Of a DNA stretch of 26,391 bases, positions 19,565-26,391 are shown piece after piece. Every line of letters starts with the position of its first letter. Positions within the stretch are counted from its first letter, which is position 1. The position numbers and the translations under genes were made by a program. The notes under the pieces were generated by a model. That model saw only the letters and a list, made by a program, of their open reading frames with translations, was not told the origin of the DNA and did not search any database. The DNA lies in IMG/VR virus record IMGVR_UViG_3300042542_003580, positions 1 to 26,391 of that record; one strand, written 5' to 3'. This DNA comes from a virus.

Positions 19565-21607
19565 TCACGCCCTCCCGCGGCGCTTGGCGCCGACTTTCTT
19601 GTCCAATTCCTTCACGGCCTCGGTGAGCAGCCCCACTACCTGCGGCAGATCATACTGGCGCATGTTGTCCGAATCGCGCCGCGAGACGGCCTCGGGCATG
19701 GCGCGCTCGACGGACTGGGCCGACATGCCCATGTCCTCCTCGCCGCCCTTATCCTCGCCCTCGTTCTCGCCGTAGCCGTCCTGCCACTCGAACTCGATGC
19801 CCTTGAGGCGGCGCACCTTGTCGAGCGGGTTCTTGATGCCGCCGATGTTGCGCTTCATGTTCTCGTCGGAACCGGTCGGGAAAAACGCGCCGGCGGCCCT
19901 CGAGGCCATGTCCCAATAGGACGGCCGCCCGGTCACGGTCCCGGTAGTGGTCTGATTGAACGGCGACGCCGACACCGCACCCTGCCGGATCGCAAGCTGC
20001 CGCAGCGGGAACTCCTGCCGGCGGAGGTCCTCCTCGCGCTGCGCGTTGAGGAACTGCTGGTAGAGGTTCTGCTGCTGCGTGCCGAGGCCCATCATCGCCC
20101 GCCCCGACTCGTACCGGTTCGCGAGCGCCGTCTGGCCGTATCCCGCCAGGTCGCCCCCAGCGCGAAGCCGGAACTCTGCGCCCTGCAAGCCGGTGGCTTG
20201 GTTCGCGCGCGCGGCCTCCATGCCAGTCTGCACGTTGAACTGCTGCGCCGTCGACCCCATCCGCTGCGCGTCGAGCATGGCCCGCTGGTTGGCCTCCTCG
20301 GCGGACAGCCCCATCTGCATGTACTGCTGCACCGCCTGCTGGTTGGAGAGGCCCGCACGCATCTGCTGCTCAACATTGAACTGCTGCGCGGTTGAGCCTA
20401 GGCGCTGCGCCTCAAGCTCCGCCTGCTGGTTGCGCCCGGAGGCGTCGAGCATGGCGCGCTGGTTTGCCTCCTCTGCCGTGAGGCCCATGCGCATGTAGTC
20501 TTGAACGGTTTGCTGGTTCGCGCGCTCGGCCTCAAGCGCCGCCTGGACGTTCGTCGTCTCGGCCGTGAGCCCAAGCCGCTGCGCGTCCTGCTGCGCCTGC
20601 TGGTTCGCGCGCGCGGCCTCGAGGTTGGCCTGGACGTTCGTCGTCTCTCCCGTAAGCCCAAGCCGAGCGAGCTCAAGGTCGCGCTGCTGGTTCGTGATCT
20701 CGCCGCGCTGGGCGAGTTCTATCACATTCTGCGCCGCGTTCTGGTTGGAGAGGCGCACCGCCTGCTCGCGGCCGACGTCGGCCTCTCGCAGCGCCGCAGC
20801 CTCGCGGAAGCCACGCGCGCGCTGCTCGGCCACAAAGCGGTTGCGCTCGCGGGCGGCCTCGCCGGCGGCGATGCCCTCCTCGATGGCGGCCCTAGAGCCA
20901 CCGAAGGCACGCGCCGCCGTGGCGCGGGCTGATCGCGTCCCTCGAGCCTGCTCCTCGGCGCGGCTGATGTCCTCGAGCCCCGCCTGCGTGACGGCAGCCT
21001 CGTAGGGGTTAATGTAGCGGCCAAGGTCTTGGTCCAAGAAGCCCGCCGCCTGCGCCGTGGGCGCAGCGCCCGGCGCGCTAATCTCGCGCGCGCCAAAGGT
21101 GGTACCGACTCGGCCGGCGCTGACCTGCCCGGGGGCAAAGGTCGTCCCGACCCGCCCGGCAGAGATACGCTCCGGGCCGCGCCCAAGGGCCGCACCGACG
21201 CGCTCCGCGCCGATGGGCGCCGCGCCGAAGGTGGTCCCGATGGCGCCCGCCGCGACCCGCTCCGGGCCACCCGCGAGCGACGCGCCGATGTCGCGCGCGC
21301 CAAACTGGGTCCCAATCTGGCCGGCGCTGATGCGCTCAGGCTGGTAGCCCATCAGCGCCTGCGCGTTGCGCGCGGCGGCCTCCACCTCGGGGACGAAGCC
21401 GCCCTCGCGCGCGATGCGGCGCGTCGCGGCCTCGCCCTCCATATAGTCGCGCGTGAACGGCGCGACCATCATCCCGCGGTACGGCTCGTACGGGATGGCC
21501 GAGACCTCCTCGGCGAACTGCAGGTTCCGCAGCACGCTGTCGTAGATCCTCGGGTCGATCTCCGTCTTGGAGACTTCCTTCTTCTTGCTCGAAAAAATCT
21601 TGCTCAT
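19565..21607 (-). CDS. Repeat-rich structural protein with C-terminal S74-like domain
   Basis: A 680-residue protein in three parts. Residues about 90-180 hold repeats of GPERISAG, AGRVGTTFG and similar Gly-rich units. Residues about 270-480 are Gln/Asn/Ala-rich coiled-coil-like repeats with a 58-residue period, for example GLTAEEANQRAMLDASGRNQ and GLSAEEANQRAMLDAQRMG. The last 100 residues match the S74 intramolecular-chaperone pattern: SDENMKRNI with Ser580 and Lys585 at the S-D-x-x-x-K spacing, RLKGIEFEWQDG, MSAQSVERAMPEAV and AVKELD. The catalytic dyad suggests self-cleavage after trimer folding. It is probably a fibrous or tail-tube-associated virion component, in the ejection-protein block. 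It overlaps the GNAT-like gene by four bases. Confidence 0.7.
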   Translation of the reverse strand: MSKIFSSKKKEVSKTEIDPRIYDSVLRNLQFAEEVSAIPYEPYRGMMVAPFTRDYMEGEAATRRIAREGGFVPEVEAAARNAQALMGYQPERISAGQIGTQFGARDIGASLAGGPERVAAGAIGTTFGAAPIGAERVGAALGRGPERISAGRVGTTFAPGQVSAGRVGTTFGAREISAPGAAPTAQAAGFLDQDLGRYINPYEAAVTQAGLEDISRAEEQARGTRSARATAARAFGGSRAAIEEGIAAGEAARERNRFVAEQRARGFREAAALREADVGREQAVRLSNQNAAQNVIELAQRGEITNQQRDLELARLGLTGETTNVQANLEAARANQQAQQDAQRLGLTAETTNVQAALEAERANQQTVQDYMRMGLTAEEANQRAMLDASGRNQQAELEAQRLGSTAQQFNVEQQMRAGLSNQQAVQQYMQMGLSAEEANQRAMLDAQRMGSTAQQFNVQTGMEAARANQATGLQGAEFRLRAGGDLAGYGQTALANRYESGRAMMGLGTQQQNLYQQFLNAQREEDLRRQEFPLRQLAIRQGAVSASPFNQTTTGTVTGRPSYWDMASRAAGAFFPTGSDENMKRNIGGIKNPLDKVRRLKGIEFEWQDGYGENEGEDKGGEEDMGMSAQSVERAMPEAVSRRDSDNMRQYDLPQVVGLLTEAVKELDKKVGAKRRGRA
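20268..20476. repeat. Direct DNA repeats, 174-base period, in structural gene
   Basis: The segment at 20268-20302 (GCGTCGAGCATGGCCCGCTG and following) recurs at 20442-20476 with few changes, 174 bases apart, equal to 58 codons. It reflects the internal protein repeats of the gene at 19565-21607 and is a possible site of repeat-number variation by recombination. Confidence 0.65.
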
Positions 21608-21975
21608 AGTTTCTTCTCTAGAACCACCGCGGTTCGTTTGTAGCCCTCAAGCGCCCGCTGCCAGCCGGGGCGGCCCATGATCAACATCGTGTCGCAGCCG
21701 ATGCTGCGCGCCCAGGCCTCGATGACCGGGCGTATCACATCATCAATCTCGCGCAGGTCGCCCGCGCCGATGATGACGGTGAGTTGCTTGATTCGCGGAA
21801 AGATGTCAACGGTCGTCACCACGCACGAATCATTCGAGGCCCAAAACTGGTACTCGCCGCGCGCAATCCCGTCGAGCACGTCGTGGTAGCCCATCTGGCC
21901 GTAGCCCTCGGCGAGCGCGCGCTCGATGGGCTCGCGGAATGGCGCGATGTGCTCGATGCCCTCGACCTCTTTCAT
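21604..21975 (-). CDS. GNAT-like phage protein (123 aa)
   Basis: Motifs QLTVIIGAGDLREIDDVI and AWARSIGCDTMLIMGRPGWQRALEGYKRTAVVLEKKL are those of a short GNAT-fold protein that recurs in podovirus structural clusters. The fold is shared with acetyltransferases, but the acetyl-CoA loop is not clear, so enzyme activity is unproven. It lies between the gp10-like hub and the repeat protein and overlaps both by four bases. Confidence 0.72.
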   Translation of the reverse strand: MKEVEGIEHIAPFREPIERALAEGYGQMGYHDVLDGIARGEYQFWASNDSCVVTTVDIFPRIKQLTVIIGAGDLREIDDVIRPVIEAWARSIGCDTMLIMGRPGWQRALEGYKRTAVVLEKKL

Positions 21976-23450
21976 CGCTCTCCCCCCGCCACGGCATCGA
22001 GCCGCATCGTGCCGACGCGCCAGTCCGTGGCCGGAGACGCGCCCGTGATCTGCATCTCGACCTGCCGCCCGGTGAATCGCACCGGGGTGTAGATGGAGTC
22101 GATGGTGTAGCTCTTGGTCGTCTCCGAGCCGTTCGGCGCGAACTTGGTGATGAACTGCAGCGACACCGCCCCCATCGCGTTCTCGTCGGCGATAACCTGC
22201 CGGGCCACCATCAGCCGCTCGCCGCCGCCCAGCTCAATGGCGCCAGAGCGCGCATACGGCGCCGCGCCGTCGTAGGTGACGCCGACCTCGTGCTCGTAGA
22301 CATAGCCGTCCGGCGAGACCATCAGCGGGTAGCTGAAGACGCCGCGGTCGGTGCCGGCGGTGCGCGCCAGGGTGCCGATGGACCAATGCCCCTCGCGGTA
22401 ATTGTACGACACATACGAGTCGCACTCGCTGTTTGAGGTGCTCGGGTAGAGCCACCAGACCTCGCCGAATTGGTTGTTGGCGACGGCGTACACCTTCGAG
22501 CGTTGCGTCTGCGAAAGGTTGTTCACCACATAATCGAGCACGTCGCACTTGAGCGGGCGCACGAAGCCGTCGTACATGAAGAAGCCGGAGGGCGACCACC
22601 AGTAGGCGACCGACTCCACCGCCGCCACGGCCTGGGCGCCGATGAGGCCGCAGCCGGTGGCGATGCGCTCGAAGCCGTAGACATACGGCGGCCCCTGATA
22701 CTGGGCCGTGTGAACATCGACATCCGTGAATATCAGGTTCACGCCGCGCAGGCGCTTGGCGGTGACGATGGAGCCCACCGTCTCGAGCTCGAAGTCCCCG
22801 GCCTGGTTCGTGATGGCCGGGGTCCACATGGTGTTGTCTTCCTGGTCGGACCAGGCCACCTTGCGCGCGTTGCCGCCGGCTCCGAGGGCGAACACGAACC
22901 GCTCGGCCGTCACGAGCACGGCCTTGTTGCTGACCGGCGCGTTGGCGAGCGCCACGCCGTCGTTCGCGGTGTTGAGGTCCCACTCGTAGATCTTGCCGTC
23001 GGCGTTGCTGCACGCCAGCAGGTACTCGCCCCAGTTGTCGAGCGTCCAGGTCGTGGCCGGCGTCACCGTGCCCGTGTCCGGGCGCGCCGTGCCGTAGGAG
23101 AACAGCCCGTAGGGGCCGCCGCCATACCCAAGGTTCAGCACCGCGTCGGCGTTGCCGGCCGTGAAGCCCGCCGGGGTGATGTCGGTGATGGTCCCGGCCT
23201 CGTTCATGGCGTACAGCTTCGAGTGCGTCCCGATGCCGATCCATCGCGCGTTGGCGTTCGAGCGCCACGCCAGGAGGCCGCGGCACTTGCCCGTGACCTG
23301 CCCGGAGGCGCGCTTGCGCCAGCCGCCCACGGGGCGCATGGTGTTCTCGTACCAGCGCACGAGCGAGGCGTCACGCCAGCGCCCGCGGCTCTGGTACTCG
23401 GTGCCGTTGCGGTACACGCCCGGCTGGATGTTCAGCGGAATAAGTGCCAC
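21972..23450 (-). CDS. P22 gp10-like tail hub / packaged-DNA stabilisation protein
   Basis: A 492-residue, beta-rich protein starting MALIPLNIQPGVYRNGTEYQSRGRW. Repeats such as WIGIGTHSKLYAM, KIYEWDL and VYEHEVGV suggest a propeller-like body, and it contains FRPLKCDVLDYVVNNL-type sequence and WSIGTLARTAGTDRGVFSYPLM. I recognise the whole as the gp10-type tail stabilisation family. It would plug the portal-tail channel after packaging and hold the tail needle or fibres. The GTG start at 23450 follows the i-spanin stop by one base. The family assignment is from recognition of the general pattern. Confidence 0.8.
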   Translation of the reverse strand: MALIPLNIQPGVYRNGTEYQSRGRWRDASLVRWYENTMRPVGGWRKRASGQVTGKCRGLLAWRSNANARWIGIGTHSKLYAMNEAGTITDITPAGFTAGNADAVLNLGYGGGPYGLFSYGTARPDTGTVTPATTWTLDNWGEYLLACSNADGKIYEWDLNTANDGVALANAPVSNKAVLVTAERFVFALGAGGNARKVAWSDQEDNTMWTPAITNQAGDFELETVGSIVTAKRLRGVNLIFTDVDVHTAQYQGPPYVYGFERIATGCGLIGAQAVAAVESVAYWWSPSGFFMYDGFVRPLKCDVLDYVVNNLSQTQRSKVYAVANNQFGEVWWLYPSTSNSECDSYVSYNYREGHWSIGTLARTAGTDRGVFSYPLMVSPDGYVYEHEVGVTYDGAAPYARSGAIELGGGERLMVARQVIADENAMGAVSLQFITKFAPNGSETTKSYTIDSIYTPVRFTGRQVEMQITGASPATDWRVGTMRLDAVAGGER

Positions 23451-23451
23451 G

Positions 23452-23892
23452 TCAATCCTCTGTCAGTCTCTGGAGCTCGGCGAGCCGCTCGGCGTCTCGC
23501 TCGCACGCCCCGAGGTGAGCGATAAAAGCCTCGTCAATCGCTCGCGCGTCGCCGGGCTCTCCGGGGGCGACATCAGCCGCGGCGGCACCGGGACAGGCGG
23601 CGGGCACGCCGGGGGCGGCGCGGGCGTCGCGCAGCCGGCGAGCAAGCTCGCGGCCACGGCGATCAGCGGCGTCCAACCTCTCCGACAGTCCACGCTCTAC
23701 CTCCTGGTGCCGGGCGTAAATCAGCGCCTCGGCCTCTCTGGCGGCCTCTGCGGCCTTCGCCCGCTCAAGGTACCACTCTGCCCTCACGGCCGCCGAGCCA
23801 GCCTCGTGGCCGCTTTGGTAGGCCGACCGGTGCCCGGCCCAGCCGAGGGCGGCCAGCGCAAGCGCCAGAGCCGCCCCCAGCCAGATCCTCAC
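23452..23892 (-). CDS. Rz: i-spanin (Rz-like)
   Basis: A 146-residue protein. An N-terminal transmembrane segment (IWLGAALALALAALGWAG) is followed by a periplasmic, Ala/Glu/Arg-rich coiled coil (EWYLERAKAAEAAREAEALIYARHQEVERG and onward). This is the Rz inner-membrane spanin design. It pairs with the lipoprotein Rz1, encoded inside it in another frame, to fuse inner and outer membranes at the end of lysis. The GTG at 23892 overlaps the holin stop as GTGA, so I prefer it to a longer frame to 23928. Confidence 0.82.
   Translation of the reverse strand: MRIWLGAALALALAALGWAGHRSAYQSGHEAGSAAVRAEWYLERAKAAEAAREAEALIYARHQEVERGLSERLDAADRRGRELARRLRDARAAPGVPAACPGAAAADVAPGEPGDARAIDEAFIAHLGACERDAERLAELQRLTED
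23463..23693 (-). CDS. Rz1: o-spanin lipoprotein (Rz1-like) embedded in Rz
   Basis: A 76-residue frame nested wholly inside the i-spanin gene. It starts at a GTG (MDCRRGWTPLIAVAASLLAGC), giving a signal sequence with a lipobox LLAG^C, then a Pro-rich tail (TPAPPPACPPPVPVPPRLM). These are the marks of Rz1: an outer-membrane lipoprotein that bridges to Rz. No better start is in frame before the lipobox. Gram-negative hosts are implied. Confidence 0.78.
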   Translation of the reverse strand: MDCRRGWTPLIAVAASLLAGCATPAPPPACPPPVPVPPRLMSPPESPATRERLTRLLSLTSGRASETPSGSPSSRD

Positions 23893-24065
23893 GCCGCCTC
23901 GGGCTTCTTCTTCGACAGCACCGACCACGCCGCCACGGCGAGGGTGGCGAGCGCGCCGCCCACGGCGGCGACGGTCTCGGCGTCGGCGAGGCCCTTGCCG
24001 ACAAGGTAGCCGCCGATGGCGGCCACGACGGCGCGGACGATCCCGGCGATTTGTTCTGCGTTCAT
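23889..24065 (-). CDS. Small holin-like membrane protein (58 aa)
   Basis: MNAEQIAGIVRAVVAAIGGYLVGKG then DAETVAAVGGALATLAVAAWSVLSKKKPEAA. Two hydrophobic segments (about 8-24 and 30-50) and a basic tail fit a two-segment holin; it resembles the Pam3-gp28 holin family. An AGGAGACGAAC ribosome site precedes the ATG. The stop overlaps the i-spanin start. It would form the inner-membrane holes that release the endolysin or trigger lysis timing. Confidence 0.78.
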   Translation of the reverse strand: MNAEQIAGIVRAVVAAIGGYLVGKGLADAETVAAVGGALATLAVAAWSVLSKKKPEAA

Positions 24066-24074
24066 GTTCGTCTC

Positions 24075-24560
24075 CTATGCTTCGTTGGCCGAGGCCTTCG
24101 CCCCGTTGGATGCGATGAGCGGCATGGGGCAGCCCAGCACGGTGAAGCCCGGGGGCCAGCGGTAGCCGAGCACCCGGGCGCGATCAAAGGGAGCCACCGT
24201 CACGGCGTTGCCCTGGTTCCCGCCGAGCACCATCAGGCGCCCGGCTTCGTCGTTTCCGACCACGAACCCGACGTGGCCGCCGCCCTTGCGGTCAAGGATT
24301 ACGACGGCGCCCACGGCGGGCTCACGGATATGGTCGCCCCAGTCGAGCCACGCCCTGGCGCGGTACCAATGCTTTGGGCGCTTGATGCCCTCGCCCTCGA
24401 GCACGGCGGCGACGAAGGTGCCGCACCACGGGGTCTCATCATCCGACCACCACGCCTTGAGCTCGCGCAGCCATCTTCCGATGACGGGCGCGGTCGCCTT
24501 GCCGGGGATCTCCCGCAGGCCGAGGAAGGCGCGCGCGGCGATGAGCCAGCGTGGCTCCAT
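24075..24560 (-). CDS. Endolysin, NlpC/P60-CHAP-like (TIGR02594 type)
   Basis: A 161-residue protein starting MEPRWLIAARAFLGLREIPG. The catalytic Cys46 lies in TPWCGTFVAAVL, His96 in GGGHVGFVVG and Asn115 in GGNQGNAV, a Cys-His-Asn arrangement typical of this cell-wall hydrolase family. It would cut peptidoglycan peptide cross-links or stems. No signal peptide, so export depends on the flanking holin genes. The ATG overlaps the upstream holin-like stop by one base (TGATG). Confidence 0.85.
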   Translation of the reverse strand: MEPRWLIAARAFLGLREIPGKATAPVIGRWLRELKAWWSDDETPWCGTFVAAVLEGEGIKRPKHWYRARAWLDWGDHIREPAVGAVVILDRKGGGHVGFVVGNDEAGRLMVLGGNQGNAVTVAPFDRARVLGYRWPPGFTVLGCPMPLIASNGAKASANEA

Positions 24561-24736
24561 CAGGGCTTCCTCAAATTCTTGAAGTGTACGGCGATCGCGA
24601 AGCAGCCGGCCGCGATCGCGATGAGCCCGGCGACCAGCGAGATGACCTCGTTGGCCTGGGTCATCCACGACACGCTGGCGGCGGTCACGCTGCCGGCGGC
24701 GGCGACATCGCCCACGCGCTCGACCGGGACTGTCAC
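24560..24736 (-). CDS. Second holin-like/membrane protein (58 aa)
   Basis: VTVPVERVGDVAAAG then a hydrophobic segment EVISLVAGLIAIAAGCFAIAVHF and the basic end KNLRKP. One clear transmembrane helix, short soluble N-terminus: a pinholin or holin-antiholin type. It sits immediately upstream of the endolysin, overlapping its start. The GTG at 24736 overlaps the previous stop as GTGA. Which of the two small membrane genes is the main holin cannot be decided. Confidence 0.68.
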   Translation of the reverse strand: MTVPVERVGDVAAAGSVTAASVSWMTQANEVISLVAGLIAIAAGCFAIAVHFKNLRKP

Positions 24737-24882
24737 GGCTCCCCGTCCTTCGGCACCTGCGCCTCCACCTGCGCCTTCAGTTTCTGCCAGAGCGGATACC
24801 CGCCTTGGCTCGTCGGGAGCGAACCCAGCAGGTTCACGATGGCGACGGCTTCTTCCAAAGTCACTTCAAGTTTGGCTTCCAT
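24733..24882 (-). CDS. Small hypothetical protein (49 aa)
   Basis: MEAKLEVTLEEAVAIVNLLG followed by SLPTSQGGYPLWQKLKAQVE. Soluble and helical. The ATG overlaps the stop of the gene before it (TAATG) and its stop overlaps the next GTG start, giving a tightly coupled chain. I recognise no family; comparable short proteins lie between tail fibres and lysis genes in other phages. Confidence 0.62.
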   Translation of the reverse strand: MEAKLEVTLEEAVAIVNLLGSLPTSQGGYPLWQKLKAQVEAQVPKDGEP

Positions 24883-25202
24883 TAGACGCTCCACGGCAGC
24901 GGCGGCGAGACGATGGGCGGGTTCTTCTGGGCCTCAATCTGTTGCTGCACGGCAGCCTCGGTAGCGTCCTTATCCACGCCGTTAGCCCAGACCCAGCCGA
25001 GCACTTGGTCGAGCGTGAGGTCAGCGTAGGGGGTGAAGGACTTGTCCTTTTGAAACGGCACGGAGCAGGTTGAGTAGACGCTTCCGTTGTAGTCTCCGTC
25101 CACGCCGTTGCAAGACCAATGAACGATGAAAACGACATCGGCATCGCCGTCCTCCTGCGGGAGGCAGTCAAGTTGCGAGATGTTCCAAGTGATAGTGGTC
25201 AT
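24882..25202 (-). CDS. Small tail-fibre-associated protein (106 aa, DUF7936-like)
   Basis: MTTITWNISQLDCLPQED, then VVFIVHWSCNGVDGDYNGSV and YADLTLDQVLGWVWANGVDKD. I recognise the MTTITWNISQLD...VHW...DGDY pattern from small proteins just after tail-fibre genes in marine and freshwater phages. Proposed roles are a fibre tip or assembly factor, not proven. The ATG at 25202 is one base from the fibre stop. Confidence 0.72.
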   Translation of the reverse strand: MTTITWNISQLDCLPQEDGDADVVFIVHWSCNGVDGDYNGSVYSTCSVPFQKDKSFTPYADLTLDQVLGWVWANGVDKDATEAAVQQQIEAQKNPPIVSPPLPWSV

Positions 25203-26391
25203 TTATTTAGTCTCCAGTTGTGCGACACGCGCACGCAGCGATTGAATTTCTTTAACAAGCATCGGGACAAGTTTGCTGTAGTCCACCGACCACATCTTCT
25301 CGTCGTCCTCCGGCTTGGTCACGGCGTGGGGCGCAACCTCGTGCAACTCCTGCGCGACGAAACCATAGTCAACATGGTTGCCGGTTTCCTTCCAGTCAAA
25401 CTGACGCACCTTGATAGCGTCAACCTTGTCACCGGAGTCGGCGGCGTTGGCGATGTTGTCCTTGAGGCGGTAATCAGAGGTAGTGTTGTAAGAAACCAGC
25501 CCTGCTGTGCGATTGTAGGAGACGGAACCGCGAAGCGTTGCTGACGCTTCCGTGTAAAAATCAATAAATTTATTATCTCCACTTGCTGCGTTATTCCACA
25601 TCACATGAGTTGGGCTTACTGCGGCACCGGAATTTTTGCCCCAGAAAGCGCAATCAGCCGCATTACTTGTTCCGTCAACTTTAACTCGTGCATCGGTTCC
25701 GCTTGTCGTCCCAACCAGCAAATCTCCAGCCGCCGAGATTCTGGCGCGTTCGGTGCCGTTGGTTCCAAACACCATTGGGTTGTTGGTAAGCGTAAACAGC
25801 GCCATTCCGGGATATGTCGTATCACACTGGATACGACCACCAACGGTGCCGTTAGATGCAACATCAACCAAAGAACCGGTAGTTCCGTTTACGGTTACGG
25901 TCTTATAATTTGCAATGCTTGTTGGCGAACTCGTCCCGATGCCGAGGCCCGTCGAATTGAGGCGCATTTGTTCGGAGCCGCCAACACCCCAAGTTTGAAC
26001 TCCGGTTATGCCTGCAATTCGATAGTTTTCAATTGCAGTTGTAGCATCGTAAAAAACAAGGCTGCGAGTCCCGCGGTCAAGAAAAATTCGTTGGGTTCCA
26101 AGGTCTGACGCAAAATTTAATTGCGTATCGGTTGACTTGCTTCCGCTGCCAAGATTTGCGTTTCCTGTGGTTCCAAAATTCGTCCCATCAAAGGTCAGCG
26201 CACTCCCACTCGTCGCCACCTTGCTGCCGTTCAAGTACAACACGCCGTTGGCGGTGCCGCCGGAGAGCGTGAGGTTGCCGGAGAGGGTCTGCGCCGCGGC
26301 GTCGATCGTGCCCGTCAGCGTCGGAGACGCCGAGAGCACATTGTTCCCGGTGCCGGTGTTCGTGACCGACACCGCCTGCTTGCTCGCGTTC
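25203..26391 (-). CDS. Tail fibre with C-terminal S74 chaperone (5' end outside window)
   Basis: The minus frame is open to the window edge (about 396 residues seen, N-terminus missing). The body is beta-repeat-rich and Gly/Thr/Asn-rich (NVLSASPTLTGTIDAAAQ, LYLNGSKVATSGSALTFDG). The end is a peptidase S74 intramolecular chaperone: TSDYRLKDNI with the Ser-Lys dyad, IKVRQFDWKETG, YGFVAQELHEVAPHAV and VDYSKLVPMLVKEIQSLRARV. This domain trimerises the fibre and then cleaves itself off. It would bind the host receptor. Base composition from about 25540 to 26200 is more AT-rich than the rest, suggesting a more recently acquired fibre module. Confidence 0.9.
   Translation of the reverse strand, partial: NASKQAVSVTNTGTGNNVLSASPTLTGTIDAAAQTLSGNLTLSGGTANGVLYLNGSKVATSGSALTFDGTNFGTTGNANLGSGSKSTDTQLNFASDLGTQRIFLDRGTRSLVFYDATTAIENYRIAGITGVQTWGVGGSEQMRLNSTGLGIGTSSPTSIANYKTVTVNGTTGSLVDVASNGTVGGRIQCDTTYPGMALFTLTNNPMVFGTNGTERARISAAGDLLVGTTSGTDARVKVDGTSNAADCAFWGKNSGAAVSPTHVMWNNAASGDNKFIDFYTEASATLRGSVSYNRTAGLVSYNTTSDYRLKDNIANAADSGDKVDAIKVRQFDWKETGNHVDYGFVAQELHEVAPHAVTKPEDDEKMWSVDYSKLVPMLVKEIQSLRARVAQLETK

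Noticed and set aside
21972-23525. Long plus- and minus-strand alternative frames over the hub gene (22234-23286, 22470-23525)
   Set aside because: Products are Arg/His/Ala/Gly-rich shadows; the hub frame has the protein-like sequence and the operon overlaps.

Overview
The window looks like part of the genome of a tailed double-stranded DNA bacteriophage with podovirus-like architecture. Signs of this are a portal, a large and small terminase, a P22 gp10-like tail hub or DNA-stabilisation protein, large ejection-type internal proteins, a tail fibre, and no sheath or tape measure. The host is probably a GC-rich Gram-negative proteobacterium: the lysis cassette has an i-spanin/o-spanin pair, and there are four perfect TTATCCACA DnaA boxes. 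No integrase, tRNA, CRISPR array or insertion sequence was found. The portal runs off the left edge and the tail fibre runs off the right edge. The missing capsid and adaptor genes probably lie outside the window.

Layout. (1) 1-5226, minus strand: packaging operon read right to left, TerL -> SAM methyltransferase -> GT25 glycosyltransferase -> 45-aa protein -> beta-propeller protein -> portal. Several junctions are ATGA/GTGA overlaps, and a glycan-modification-like cassette sits inside the packaging block. (2) 5227-5576: the only non-coding stretch over 300 bp. It looks like a replication origin, with four DnaA boxes, an AT-rich island, direct repeats and stem-loops. (3) 5577-9904, minus: Cro/YdaS-like regulator -> primase-polymerase/helicase -> small protein carrying an iteron-like array -> small unknowns -> PD-(D/E)XK nuclease -> NrdR-like zinc ribbon -> TerS. 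(4) 9905-10051: divergent promoter/operator region. (5) 10052-14910, plus: small unknowns, a putative ssDNA-binding protein, a RecB-like nuclease, a C5-cytosine methyltransferase that appears to contain an overprinted second gene, small Cys-rich and membrane proteins, and a DUF3310 protein. (6) 14928-26391, minus, converging on (5): read right to left, tail fibre (S74) -> small proteins -> holin-like -> endolysin -> holin -> Rz/Rz1 -> gp10-like hub -> GNAT-like -> repeat-rich structural protein with its own S74-like domain -> internal virion proteins -> HExxH peptidase -> metallophosphoesterase.

How it fits together. The two arms diverging from about 9.9 kb hold replication and recombination (Prim-Pol helicase, SSB-like protein, nucleases) and DNA modification. 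The two minus-strand late blocks hold packaging/head genes and tail/ejection/lysis genes. Genes are packed tightly with mostly 1-4 bp overlaps, so translational coupling probably sets stoichiometry.

The most notable signals are: an array of 11 GTAC-centred repeats in about 100 bp inside a coding sequence; a tandem DnaA-box origin between terS and terL; a well-initiated overprinted ORF inside the cytosine methyltransferase; and two separate S74-type C-terminal domains. Function calls rest on motif recognition by eye; no database search was run.
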